From Leptodontidium sp. MPI-SDFR-AT-0119 (Eukaryota; Ascomycota; Leotiomycetes; Helotiales; Leptodontidiaceae): a stretch of DNA of 64,000 bases. The notes below the pieces were generated by a model, which was not told where the DNA came from, ran no database searches, and saw only the letters and a list, made by a program, of their open reading frames with translations. Location: contig JAHLEZ010000002.1 in the NCBI GenBank assembly GCA_020726505.1, forward strand, positions 992,001 to 1,056,000. Reading direction: 5' to 3'. Shown here piece after piece: positions 1 to 9,716 of the stretch. The position numbers and the translations under genes were made by a program. The stretch's first letter is position 1. Each line of letters begins with the position of its first letter.

Positions 1-1985
1 TTGTTAGTTTGCTCACGTGACTTTTATAGGGGACTAAGGTGAGACCGTCCTTTGTCAAAGTGGCAAGAATAATACAGCACTTTTAATCGACTTTTAAAGT
101 GTCAAAGTTGTCAAGGTTGAGCCAATAACCGGTATGAGGAAAGTGGGCTAAGAAGAGGAATACAAGGCTTCAAGCTCCATGGCATTACATTCACATGGTG
201 TGCCCCCCGGATTAGTTGTCTGGTGCTGACGATAGTGTCATTGCTGCTTTTGCGGACCCAGATGATTTAACAATTATTAAGCCAATAAGAAAGCTCTATT
301 CCCAAATCAAATTTATCAGTTGTCTTGACATGAGACCCTAAGGACAGGCCTCGAGACACAAACAATGTCCTAAAATTACCCCAGACATTTAAACTGGTAA
401 ATGGATGATAGGGCCGAATCACCACCTCAATAAACCTACCTAAGTACTTAATCCCAATGAGTTGCCCGCACCGAACCTACAACCACAGGTGACTAGATAT
501 CAGAACCTCTAATCCGCATTGTATTCTAGATGAACGAATTTGGCTTCGCGTCGGACTACTTGAACAAGCTCCCACTGTGAACATGCTATCAATTTGCGAA
601 GCAAACGCCGCCTGGAGACGTAGACGGACAGCATGATGGTGAGCCCGATGAATACGAGCGCCGCTCCTGCGAGACCAACAGCAGCTTCCCAGCACTGACC
701 AAGAGGAGGTTCAAGACTACATCTCGGAAGATTTGAGGTTGTGCATATAGGCTACGACGTGGGCGTAGAAGCAATGGGGTTTAAAACCGGAGTTACCATC
801 GTGTTGAGCAGTGGTAGGCCTTGGGATTTCTGAAGAAAATTATAAGTAAAGCTGGCATAGAACGCAAAATGTGTATCAGAGTGACGAGCGAGATGTAATG
901 TGGATAGCCCGTAGTACCTAAGACTTGTATAGAATGGCTGTTGCTTGTATATCAAGAATGTACTAGAAGTAGATGTGATGTAAGATAGACGAACATCGAT
1001 TTCATTCCGTACTAGCAAACACTTCTTCCGGTACGGAGGGTAGCGGCTTGTTAGCTTTCCTGCATCATTTCAGCAATTATTTAAATTCAAATTCAAATTT
1101 TCTTTCTCTACTTTCTTGATCTAAGACCAGCGCTAACAGCAAGTGCAATATGTGACTACAAATTTTGATACCCAAAGTAGATCAAAACCATACAATGGGA
1201 GCTGCATGTCGAAGTGGCAGACATAATAAATGGAAAATGGCAATGTTGTGTACTGACCCTCGCATGTCCTACTGGAAGGCGATGGCTAGTACCGGCGACG
1301 TATCGCGCACCATCCACCAAGTGCTAAGCAACACATCTCCATCATCTAAGTGACCTAGACAAGGTGACGTAACATAGTCCCGTACGATACAACGAATAAT
1401 CGACGAATTATGTTCTGGGTTGCGCTTTCGGCGCATGCTGGAGCATAAACTAAAGTGTTGTATAGTACGATCCATTCTGGTCCTGTGGAAGCCACTCGCC
1501 ATTGTCAGCGAGGTATATGAATGAAGTATCGGAATGGAGTCTGTTTGCACCCAGGGGTTCGAAAATTAAATGGGTCATCTCCAGCCCTCAATTCGTGTCT
1601 GAAGAATCAATTGTTGACATCGACTGACGTCTGAAGATTTCTCGGCCGCTAGTTTGCTGGGAATGCTGCTTTGGCAAAGCAGCCTACTTGGTTCGTACTG
1701 AAGCCTTTCTTGTGAAGTAACAAAAAATACACAGGACTTAACAATAATTCCAGTACGTAAAGGGTGCGGACTCGAAGCAGCGCTGTAGTGTTTAGGTAGT
1801 GTAGGAAAGAAATTCTTCACGAACGGAAGTGCTTCTTGAAAATAATACTGCCCGAAGGAGTTTAACTCGGATCTCGAGGCTAGTTCCGCGACCCGAGCTT
1901 CAACGCCAGCAACCTCAAAGTCAACGACGAACGCCCAATTAGACCAATTGTCCACCTGCTGCACTGTACTGCAACTGCAATCAAC
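1..1985. other. Left-edge intergenic region, no convincing gene
   Basis: I see no convincing complete gene here. It is AT-rich at the left end and has a short A/T repeat around 1080-1100 (ATTCAAATTCAAATTT). The only structure of note is a minus-strand frame, open from 1018 to 509 apart from one stop, which has its own entry. The right end is the promoter and 5' leader of the NDUFA11-like gene. Confidence 0.6.
509..1018 (-). pseudogene. Possible broken small membrane-protein gene
   Basis: Reading leftward from 1018, one frame stays open to a TAG at 511-509, with a single in-frame TAG at 754-752. The second half encodes about 80 residues with one clear hydrophobic segment (AAVGLAGAALVFIGLTIMLS) followed at once by a basic patch (RRRLLRK), as in a single-pass membrane protein with its C-terminus in the cytosol. 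The first half starts with TTG (codon 1018-1016), so there is no obvious ATG start, and I could not find an intron that removes the stop while keeping frame. It could be a decayed gene, the last exon of a gene whose other exons I cannot recognise, or chance. I assign no family. Confidence 0.18.
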
Positions 1986-2728
1986 ATGGCACCAGCAGAT
2001 GAGCAATACCACCCCAAAGATGCCGTCAAGGCGGCCATCAACGGCACGATGATTACTGGCGCGGCTGGAGGACTGGTCTCCGCGATCCAGAATACCCTGA
2101 CCAAGAGGAACGTCAGCCCATGGGGAGTGTTCACAAAGACAGGAGGCACAATTGCTGTGTTTGGTACGTCTCGATTGATTGCCTGTGCTTGAATTTGCCT
2201 TATCTGACGATGCCACAGCTGCCATGGGAGGGACCTACGAGTTTACAAGATTTGCATCCGCCAACCTGCGAGAGAAGGACGATAGCTTGAACACAGCGCT
2301 GGGAGGATTTCTGGCTGGATCAGTACTGGGGCTGAGATGTGCGTATATTGGGAAATGTTGCCAGGGACAAGGATAATGAGGTGCTGACCAGTTCGATAGT
2401 TGGCTCAACTCCAGCAGTTCTGGGATTCGGTGCCTTGACAGCAGTGGTTCTGGGCGCGTACGATTATACAGGTGGAGCTTTGACCGGATACAGAAAGGAC
2501 CCAGAGATCGATGAGTTTGAGCGTAAGCAGGCTCTCAGGAAGAATCGCCGAAGACCGATCGACGAGACCATCACTGAGATTGGGGAGGGACGAGGTACAG
2601 CGCCCCTTTTGGAGAATCCTAAGCACAGCTAACACCCCTTTAAAGGAATCTACGGGCCAGGATATGATGAGAGGAGGAGAGAGAAGATCAAGGAGAAGTA
2701 TGGAATTGAGGTACCAGCGAAGTCATAG
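1986..2728 (+). CDS. NADH:ubiquinone oxidoreductase 21.3 kDa-type subunit (NDUFA11-like)
   Basis: This is probably the accessory complex I subunit of the Tim17/Tim22/Tim23 superfamily (NDUFA11/B14.7 in mammals, 21.3b in Neurospora), a small inner-membrane protein at the membrane arm. Exons 1986-2163, 2219-2338, 2400-2594 and 2646-2728 join to 191 aa. Four glycine/alanine-rich hydrophobic stretches follow one another (near MITGAAGGLVSAI, TIAVFAAMGGTYEF, ALGGFLAGSVLG and AVLGFGALTAVVLGAYDY), the usual Tim17-like pattern, and a charged tail ends in VPAKS. The start is the first ATG, with MAPADEQYHPKDA as N-terminus. The acceptor of intron 2 is the ATAG at 2399, because other nearby AGs break the frame or shorten the third helix. 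A translocase Tim17/22 paralogue is the alternative, but length and tail fit complex I better. Confidence 0.8.
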
Positions 2729-4093
2729 ACGTTTCCTTGTGTTTGGTTGACGAATGGGTCCGGACTGTACTGTACATAAGAATATGGCATCTGCTTTCGA
2801 AGATCCTGCGGACTGGATGTGTGGAAAAGACAGACCAAAAGACTAGTGTCTTTCTTCGGGTGCAAATCAAAGGTGTTTCGGAAGGGGGCGAAGTTCCAAA
2901 GCTGGAGTTGAGAAGAGAAGTAATTCCTGTGCCTGACTACATTTTCAAATTGCTACGGTACTATAGCACTCTGCGGAGGGATCTATCACTGTATGGATCC
3001 TACCTCACTTGCTAGGTCTGGCATATGTAAGCCAGGCAGGCTCCGGTGGAAGGAAACTACACAGTTTACGTGCAGAAGCCAAAGTGGTCAGGAGATTGCG
3101 AGAATCTTAGAATACATTGGAGCGAAGGCCAAAGAACAAGCACACATGAAAGCACCCCAAGCCTTGGATGTATGCTCTCGATCCCCAATAGCCGACTTTC
3201 ATCATGTCTCATCGATGATGTCCGGGGTTTACGAAAAGGCTATTATCAGACTGAAAGATATAAATCTGGGGCTAATGGGTTACCCAACGTTACACATATA
3301 ACTCAATGCGAACGAATATTCTCTGTTTGGTTCATCCTCCAGCATTAGCTCCAGGGTCAGTCCAGACAGTATCTGAGTGACCAAGCTCTTCTCAAAATTC
3401 AACCAGAAGACTTCCATTGGGCAAAAGTTATTCGCATAATTTTAACCTCCATCCAGGGTTAAACGTAATGTTTACAGAAGTCAACTGGAGCGCAGAAACA
3501 CTTCTTACCAAGTAAATTGCTTGAGCCATCTTCAAGGGTTTTCTGTCATGGTCGAGTACTTATGTGCTGCTCTTACTAAGGTCATCGTAAGTTGTTGTTA
3601 CCTTCGACTACCTACCCCGCCCCGCTTCCGCAGCAAAACACACGCTAGTCCCCCCGCGTTTGAAAGACACATCAACGGTCAGCTGGAAACGTAAACACGA
3701 GCGAACGAACGAATCTCTGATAGCCCAGACTCCAAAACCTCTGCGTCGTTCCACAGAAACAAGCAACACTTATCTCAGCTACACGCTGAATTCTCAGTGG
3801 TTGACCTACTACCGCTGCTGATCTGCAAGACTTCCTCCTTTCTGCCGATATTGGGAAAGTCTCGTTAAGGTTCCATTCTTCTTGCCTCCCAACTGCCCTG
3901 AACGACTGACTTCTGCTATTCTGCGTTAGTCCAGTTCTCCCCACGCACCTGCAGCCACTGACGACATCAAGCTGTCTTTGACAGTTCTCACAACTTCTTG
4001 TATTCAGGCCCTCGGAGACTTGGAGATATCAAGCTCATATCATCCCCATCTTGTCCCCCCCCCCCCCCACCAAGAGAAGAACCCGTCCGTGTA
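2729..4093. other. Intergenic region upstream of cofactor C gene
   Basis: No supported gene; the ORFs here are short, overlapping and lack family features. The right end is the leader of the cofactor C gene and contains a 14-nt C homopolymer at 4055-4068, about 25 nt before the start codon. A possible 5'-leader acceptor (TTGTATTCAG) sits near 4007. Confidence 0.6.
4055..4068 (+). repeat. C14 homopolymer in 5' leader
   Basis: Fourteen consecutive C residues lie 26-39 nt upstream of the cofactor C start codon. The run is within the probable 5' untranslated leader and would be length-unstable. No function is claimed. Confidence 0.9.
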
Positions 4094-5378
4094 ATGGTCG
4101 TAGACGAAAAGATGGAAGCTCCCGTGGCACCCGTCCAGGCCTCCACGGTTTCCCAGTCGGATATCAACCAGCGTTTCTATCGCCATTTCCAAGCGGAATG
4201 CACGGAACTCCAGGAGCAGATTGCACAGCTTGAGAACTACAGCTTGGTTGGAGGAGAGAAGCAAGATGCTCTCGACCATGTGAACTCTGGAATTACCAGA
4301 CTTTCGAACGAGGTGTCCGACGCTTCGGGCTTTGTTCCTGCTTATGACCAACGTGTTTACTCACAGGTGAGCTGGAACCAAACAACTTTTGTCCGTTTCC
4401 ATATTAATCCTGCTACTAGGCTATCAAAGCTCTAGAAGAGAAGCTCCAAGAAGCCCGAGCGAAGTTTTCACCGAAGCCAAGGTTCCAGTTCAAGCAACAG
4501 AAGAACAACTCTGCTATATCTCTCAATGATGCAGCTGAGCTTGCTCAGGAGAAGCGTCTCAAAGCCCCAGGGCCTGGCCAAAGTCTTCTCTCATCCAATG
4601 AGTCTTCCATTGCTACCACACCAGCACATCTCAAAACCCCACCTAGTGAAGCCAGTTCCAAGGACACCCTTGGCGACCTTCCTTCGTTCCCAAAGAACTA
4701 CAATGAAGAGATGACCAAAGCACCAGCAGGCCCAATCCGAAAGCCGAGTTTCTCCCAAGCAACCAACGTCAATATCTCGGGTCACAGCCGTCTTCACATC
4801 ATCCTACCTTCATCGGCGTCCCGTGCCACGGCGTCCGGCTCTCTCACAAATCTGAGTGGATGTATCGTTGATATGTCTGTCCCAACAGCCAATGGCGCAC
4901 CATTTGCTGGACTTGCACTTCAGAACATCAAGAACTCTTTGATCATTGCGGGTCATGTGGCTGGCGCGGCACACATCACTGGAGTCCAGGATAGTGTCAT
5001 TGTTGTGGCTTCGAGACAGGTCCGGATGCATGACTGCAAGAATGTGGACATCTATCTTCACTGTGCCAGCCGGCCTATTATTGAAGCTTGCAGCAACGTG
5101 CGGTTTTCTCCAATTCCGGAGTGCTACGTAAGTCATATTTCCAACAGGTAAAGTAGACACTGACAGTCTTTCAGATGACAAGTCAAGAAGCACCTGTTCA
5201 GAACCAGTGGGATCAGGTTGATGATTTCAAGTGGCTCAAGGCAGAACACAGTCCAAACTGGAGCATCTTGCCAGACGAGAACAAGCTTAACGACGAAGTG
5301 TGGACGAACGTCGTCCCAGGTGGCCCCGGAGTTGGACTCGAGGATATCTTGAAGAAGATTGGCCTTTCAGGAAGGTAA
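4094..5378 (+). CDS. Tubulin-binding cofactor C (C-CAP/cofactor C domain)
   Basis: Tubulin folding cofactor C acts late in alpha/beta-tubulin heterodimer assembly, where it stimulates GTP hydrolysis by beta-tubulin in the cofactor super-complex. Exons 4094-4366, 4420-5127 and 5175-5378 join to 394 aa. Residues about 20-110 form the helical N-terminal part (ending FVPAYDQRVYSQ), a Ser/Pro-rich linker follows, and residues about 215-345 form the C-CAP beta-helix (VNISGHSRLHI, GSLTNLSGCIVD, LKNSLIIAG-like repeats). The segment SRQVRMHDCKNVDIYL carries Arg293, which aligns with the catalytic arginine finger of TBCC and RP2. The C-terminal FKWLKAEHSPNW motif is also typical. The frame is open further upstream but without an ATG, so the ATG at 4094 is the start. 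RP2-like and CAP proteins share the fold, but the N-terminal helical domain favours TBCC. Confidence 0.88.
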
Positions 5379-5771
5379 TGAGGTTTTGCGTGTGACGAGG
5401 TGATGAAATCATGGCTTGCGCTCCTTACTATTTCACCAAAATATGTACTATAGCGACGGAGTTGGCTCTTGATGCTTTTTTCAATTTTGGTGGTCTATTA
5501 GCAATCTTCTATGCAGTGCATATATGCCTCTTCCGTCCTTACTACTTAGCTGGGCCCTTCGCCGCCCGGAGCAGCTGCTACTCCACCATATCGCTTGTGT
5601 CTGAGCACTGATCTCTTCCCTAATCATAGTCCTACAATATTGCTGCCCATTATGTCCTTTGTAGACGGGTCTGCATGTTATCAGAGGAGTTTCCTGGAGG
5701 TTTGCCTGGAAAGGCATCTATTGCTGCCCCAAAGCTGCATCGAACTTTCATCCACCCACCCAAGCCAAACC
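5379..5771. other. Convergent intergenic region TBCC / MED9
   Basis: The two genes end tail to tail here, so this holds both 3' untranslated regions and terminators. I see no further gene. Confidence 0.7.
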
Positions 5772-6227
5772 TCAAGTCTCCATAGCATCCGCACCCCCAT
5801 TCCGTTCCCTCTGCTCCCTCTCCCTCTTGATCGACAAACCCACATCTCTCAACTGCCCTAGTATATCCCTCTGCTTTCGTATCCTCTCCTCCAACTCCGC
5901 CATCTCCTCGTCTTGCTGCGCAATACTCCTCTCCATATCCGGCAACTCCTTCACCAATACTCTCGCCTTCTGCAGCTTATGCTTGATGCCATCCGTCGCA
6001 GCAGGAATGTCCTTGATAGTGAGCGGTCCTGTGCCAGAAGTGAGCTGCGAGGGAGACGCAGCTGGCGGTGAACCGGCGGTCGAAGCTGTAGATGTATTCG
6101 AGGGGGTTTGGAGACGCGCGAGGATTTGGCTGAGGACGGGTAGGGTGTCGATTGAGTCGGGGGATAGACCGTCGGGTAGGTTCATGAGCGAGGTTGGTTG
6201 AGATGTTGTTTGAGGAGTGCTTGACAT
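5772..6227 (-). CDS. Mediator complex subunit 9 (Med9/Cse2-like)
   Basis: A 151-aa single-exon protein with the layout of fungal Med9, a middle-module subunit of the RNA polymerase II Mediator complex. The N-terminal third is Ser/Thr/Pro-rich. Residues about 22-50 (SPDSIDTLPVLSQILARL) and the second half, which is strongly coiled-coil (HKLQKARVLVKELPDMERS to QRDILGQLRDV), match the Med9 helical core that pairs with Med4/Med7. The frame stays open upstream to 6320 with another Met, but the ATG at 6227 gives the usual MSSTPQ-type disordered start and is preferred. It is divergent from the phosphoglycerate mutase gene. Assignment rests on pattern recognition of a short protein, so another small coiled-coil nuclear protein is possible. 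Confidence 0.75.
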   Translation of the reverse strand: MSSTPQTTSQPTSLMNLPDGLSPDSIDTLPVLSQILARLQTPSNTSTASTAGSPPAASPSQLTSGTGPLTIKDIPAATDGIKHKLQKARVLVKELPDMERSIAQQDEEMAELEERIRKQRDILGQLRDVGLSIKREREQRERNGGADAMET

Positions 6228-6729
6228 CTTGGCGATTGTTGAATGAGTGCGCTGCAAGATAGATAGCTGTTCTAATTCGAAATGAAGAAGTGACAAATAG
6301 CTTCGGTAGTTGCAATGCACTTTCTGCGGATTCCTGTGATTTGCGTGTTTAATTGACGATGGTGATTGGTGGTAGGTAAGGGATGGGATGGGATGAAGTA
6401 CGTGGGACTACTAGACGGTGACGCCTGCAGCCTTATCGCTCCGATTGATTCGAATCTGTTGGAGGGGCAGAAGAAAGCAAAACACCACCACCCCACTACA
6501 GCCACCATCTGTCTCAACTCACTCAACATCCAACCCCTCTATTCTACTCGACTTGCAAAGAAAGAAAGAAATCCTTCACAAAAATCCTCTTTTTCTGTTA
6601 ATATCCAGCGAACATCCTACCCTCACTTTCTACTCAAATCTCTTGTAAGAACCTTCTTCCCTCCCTAAGCGGGTCTATTTTTAATTGCAGTACTTTATAT
6701 ATAGCCTGCGAAACAGCGAACTCGCCAAA
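6228..6729. promoter_or_regulatory. Divergent promoter region MED9 / iPGM
   Basis: 502 nt between two head-to-head start codons must contain both promoters. The iPGM-proximal side is pyrimidine-rich (long CT tracts at about 6490-6660), typical of strongly expressed fungal genes, and ends in an AAA before the ATG. I name no individual binding site. Confidence 0.6.
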
Positions 6730-8708
6730 ATGGTCAAGGTTGAGAATAAGGCGGTGCTGAGTATGTCCTCCCCTAAGATTCCACGTATCCTCAACTTCAT
6801 TTCCATGCCTATGTCTACCACCAACGGCCTCACTCCGATTCTGCAGAGCAGCAAAAATGACTTCTTCTCCGTCTTCTTCTTTTTCCTCAACCAATTCCTC
6901 TCCACGACCCAAAGGCGTTGCGTCCGAACACCGGCAGATCAAGAAGAAGCCCGACTACATCCTGGCTCTCCTGTACTGCCTCATGTACCTGGAGCTTTCA
7001 TGGCTAATTGTTATGGTCTGGCGTAGTTGTTATTGACGGCTGGGGAATTCCCAGTGAATCGTCGCCCAAGGATGGAGATGCCATTGCAGCCGCTGAGACT
7101 CCAGTCATGGACGCTTTCTCCAACAACGCAGATGGCTTTACCGAGCTCGAGGCTTCCTCGCTTGCTGTTGGACTCCCCGAGGGATTGATGGGAAACTCGG
7201 AGGTCGGACACTTGAACATTGGTGCTGGACGTGTGGTGTGGCAGGATGTGGTCCGCATCGATCAGACCATCAAGAACAACGAGTTGAACAAGAACGAAGT
7301 CATCATGAAGACTTTCAATGCGGCTAAGGACGGTACTGGACGTCTGCACTTGGCTGGTTTGATATCCGATGGTGGTGTTGTATGTTTGGCTTCTCCTCTG
7401 GACGATTCAAGGGCTAATTGGATAACAGCACTCCAAACAAGACCATCTCTATGCTCTCCTGAAGCTTGCTAAGGAAGTCGGAATCCCTCACGTATATATC
7501 CACTTCTTCGGAGATGGACGAGACACAGACCCAAAGTCTGGCGCAGGATTTATGCAAGGACTCTTGGATAAGATCAAGGAGATCGGAATTGGTGAAATTG
7601 CCTCTGTTGTTGGCCGATACTATGCTATGGACCGTGATAAGCGTTGGGAGAGAATTGAGGTTGGTCTCAACGCCTTGTGCGTCGGTGACGGAGAGGAGAG
7701 CACAGATCCAGTCAAGACGATCAAGGAGCGATACGATAAAGGAGAGAATGACGAGTTCCTGAAGCCTATCATTGTCGGCGGCAAGGAGGCCCGTGTTAAG
7801 GGTAGGAATTTTGGTAACCCAATCTGTCTCATTACTAACACTTCTCAGATGGCGACGAAGTATTCTTCTTCAACTACCGATCTGACCGTGTCCGAGAGAT
7901 CACTCAATTGCTCGGAGACTTCGATCGTTCTCCATTGGAGGACTTCCCATACCCAAAGAACATCAACCTCACCACCATGACCCAATACAAGCTCGATTAC
8001 CCCTTCACGATTGCTTTCAAGCCCCAGCACATGGGAAACGTTCTGGCCGAGACATTGGGCACCCAAGGTGTTAAGCAAGTCCACGTCGCGGAGACTGAGA
8101 AGTACGCTCACGTCACATTCTTCTTCAACGGTGGTGTCGAGAAGGTCTTCCCTCTTGAGGAGAGAGATGAATCTCAAGATCTTGTCCCATCCAACAAGAG
8201 CGTTGCCACCTATGACAAGGCCCCAGAGATGAGTGCCGCCGGTGTCGCTAAGCAAATGAGCAAGCGGATAAAGGAGGGCAAGTTCGAATTCATCATGAAC
8301 AACTTTGCTCCACCTGATATGGTTGGCCACACTGGTGTCTACGAGGCAGCTATCATTGGTGTCGCCACAACCGACAAGGCTATCGGAGCCATCTATGAGA
8401 CCTGCAAGGAGGAAGGCTATATTCTGTTCATCACTTCAGATCACGGGTAAGTTCGGGACTAAGCCAAATTATTGAGCCATCACTGACAAGCATCCAGCAA
8501 CGCCGAAGAAATGAAGTTCGCAGACGGCAAGCCAAAGACTTCGCACACAACCAACAAGGTCCCCTTCATCATGGCCAACGCCCCCAAGGGCTGGAGCCTG
8601 AAGAAGACAGACGGCGTTCTGGGCGATGTCGCACCTACGATTCTCGAGGCTATGGGCTTGACCCAGCCCGAGGAAATGACTGGTCACAGTCTCCTCATCA
8701 AGAGTTAG
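6730..8708 (+). CDS. 2,3-bisphosphoglycerate-independent phosphoglycerate mutase
   Basis: This glycolytic enzyme interconverts 3- and 2-phosphoglycerate using a phosphoserine intermediate and two metal ions (alkaline-phosphatase superfamily); most filamentous ascomycetes rely on this type. Exons 6730-6760, 7027-7379, 7429-7801, 7849-8446 and 8498-8708 join to 521 aa, the normal family length. Visible motifs are VIDGWG (metal-binding Asp), GNSEVGHLNIGAGR (nucleophile Ser), HFFGDGRDTDP, NYRSDRVREI, APPDMVGHTG and SDHGNAEEM (metal-binding Asp/His) near the C-terminus. The first exon is only 31 nt and is followed by a 266-nt intron, much longer than the other three (46-51 nt); long first introns are common in highly expressed fungal glycolytic genes. 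Confidence 0.96.
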
Positions 8709-9716
8709 ATCCACCTCGCGTTGTATTACTGCGTTGCTGCATTGCATTGCTGAAAACTTGATTTGAGACTGATGATATTATGCACCTCATTACTTCGCGT
8801 GTCGTTGTTGTGACCCTTTTATGTTAGACTGTGAGCCAGGAGACTAAGTGTGACTTTTGGCAGGCAAAAAACGAGCTCATGAGGATTGATTGATTGACGA
8901 GGTAATGACTTGAGAAACTTGAGATGATGTGTTTGGAGCGTGGAGTGAGGAGTGAGGAGTAAAGGATAAGGGGGTAAAATGGGTGGGAGGCGAGAGCATA
9001 AGCGATAAACAACAAGAATGTTATACTGTCACGCGTAAACGAAAGACAAGATCAGACTGTAGTATAGACGCAAGAATATACAAATGACTTTCTTCCTATC
9101 TCAAGCTACCTACTATATCAAATCACCTCATAACGGATTACCCATATCCACAATCCCCCAAGCCGCTCGCTTCAAATCCAGCCCCTTGGTATCGCCTTGC
9201 CCCAACAACAGTAAACACTCCCACACCAACACCTCCACAAAACCTTCCCTTCCTGCCCATTCCCTCATCCCATCAGATCCACCTGGTATTTTGCCTGCCC
9301 AACAAACGAACGTACAAGAACGAAAACAGAAAACGAAACACAAACAGCAAATGCAAAAACGCCATAGATCAATACGCTTCGCTCTCCAACAGCGCGACAC
9401 AACTGCAAAACACAAGCTAAGCGAAGTGAAGTGAGCTTGCCAGCAACCTTGACCCAGAAAGATTGATCAAGACTCATTATGAGCCACCATCCCATCCATC
9501 ATTAGACAGCCCATCCATCCATCCACTCTTCCAACCATCAATAACCAGCCAATCTGCCCTTGGCTCGACCTAGGCCATGAACCATTCCTCCCATCCGTTT
9601 TCCGAGAATGTTTTGCTTCGAAGAAAAGGAAAGGACCTCAGAATTCCCGATGATCAATCATCTCCTCCTAATCTCGTCTCAACCCAGTCCAAGAAAGGAC
9701 CTGTCGTCTCACACAC
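8709..9716. other. Convergent intergenic region iPGM / membrane protein
   Basis: 3' regions of two convergent genes. There is a run of CATC repeats around 9495-9530. The ORFs here are low-complexity and not supported. Confidence 0.6.

Noticed and set aside
1575..2225. 216-aa minus-strand ORF
   Set aside because: It overlaps the first exon of the complex I subunit on the other strand and has no recognisable domain.
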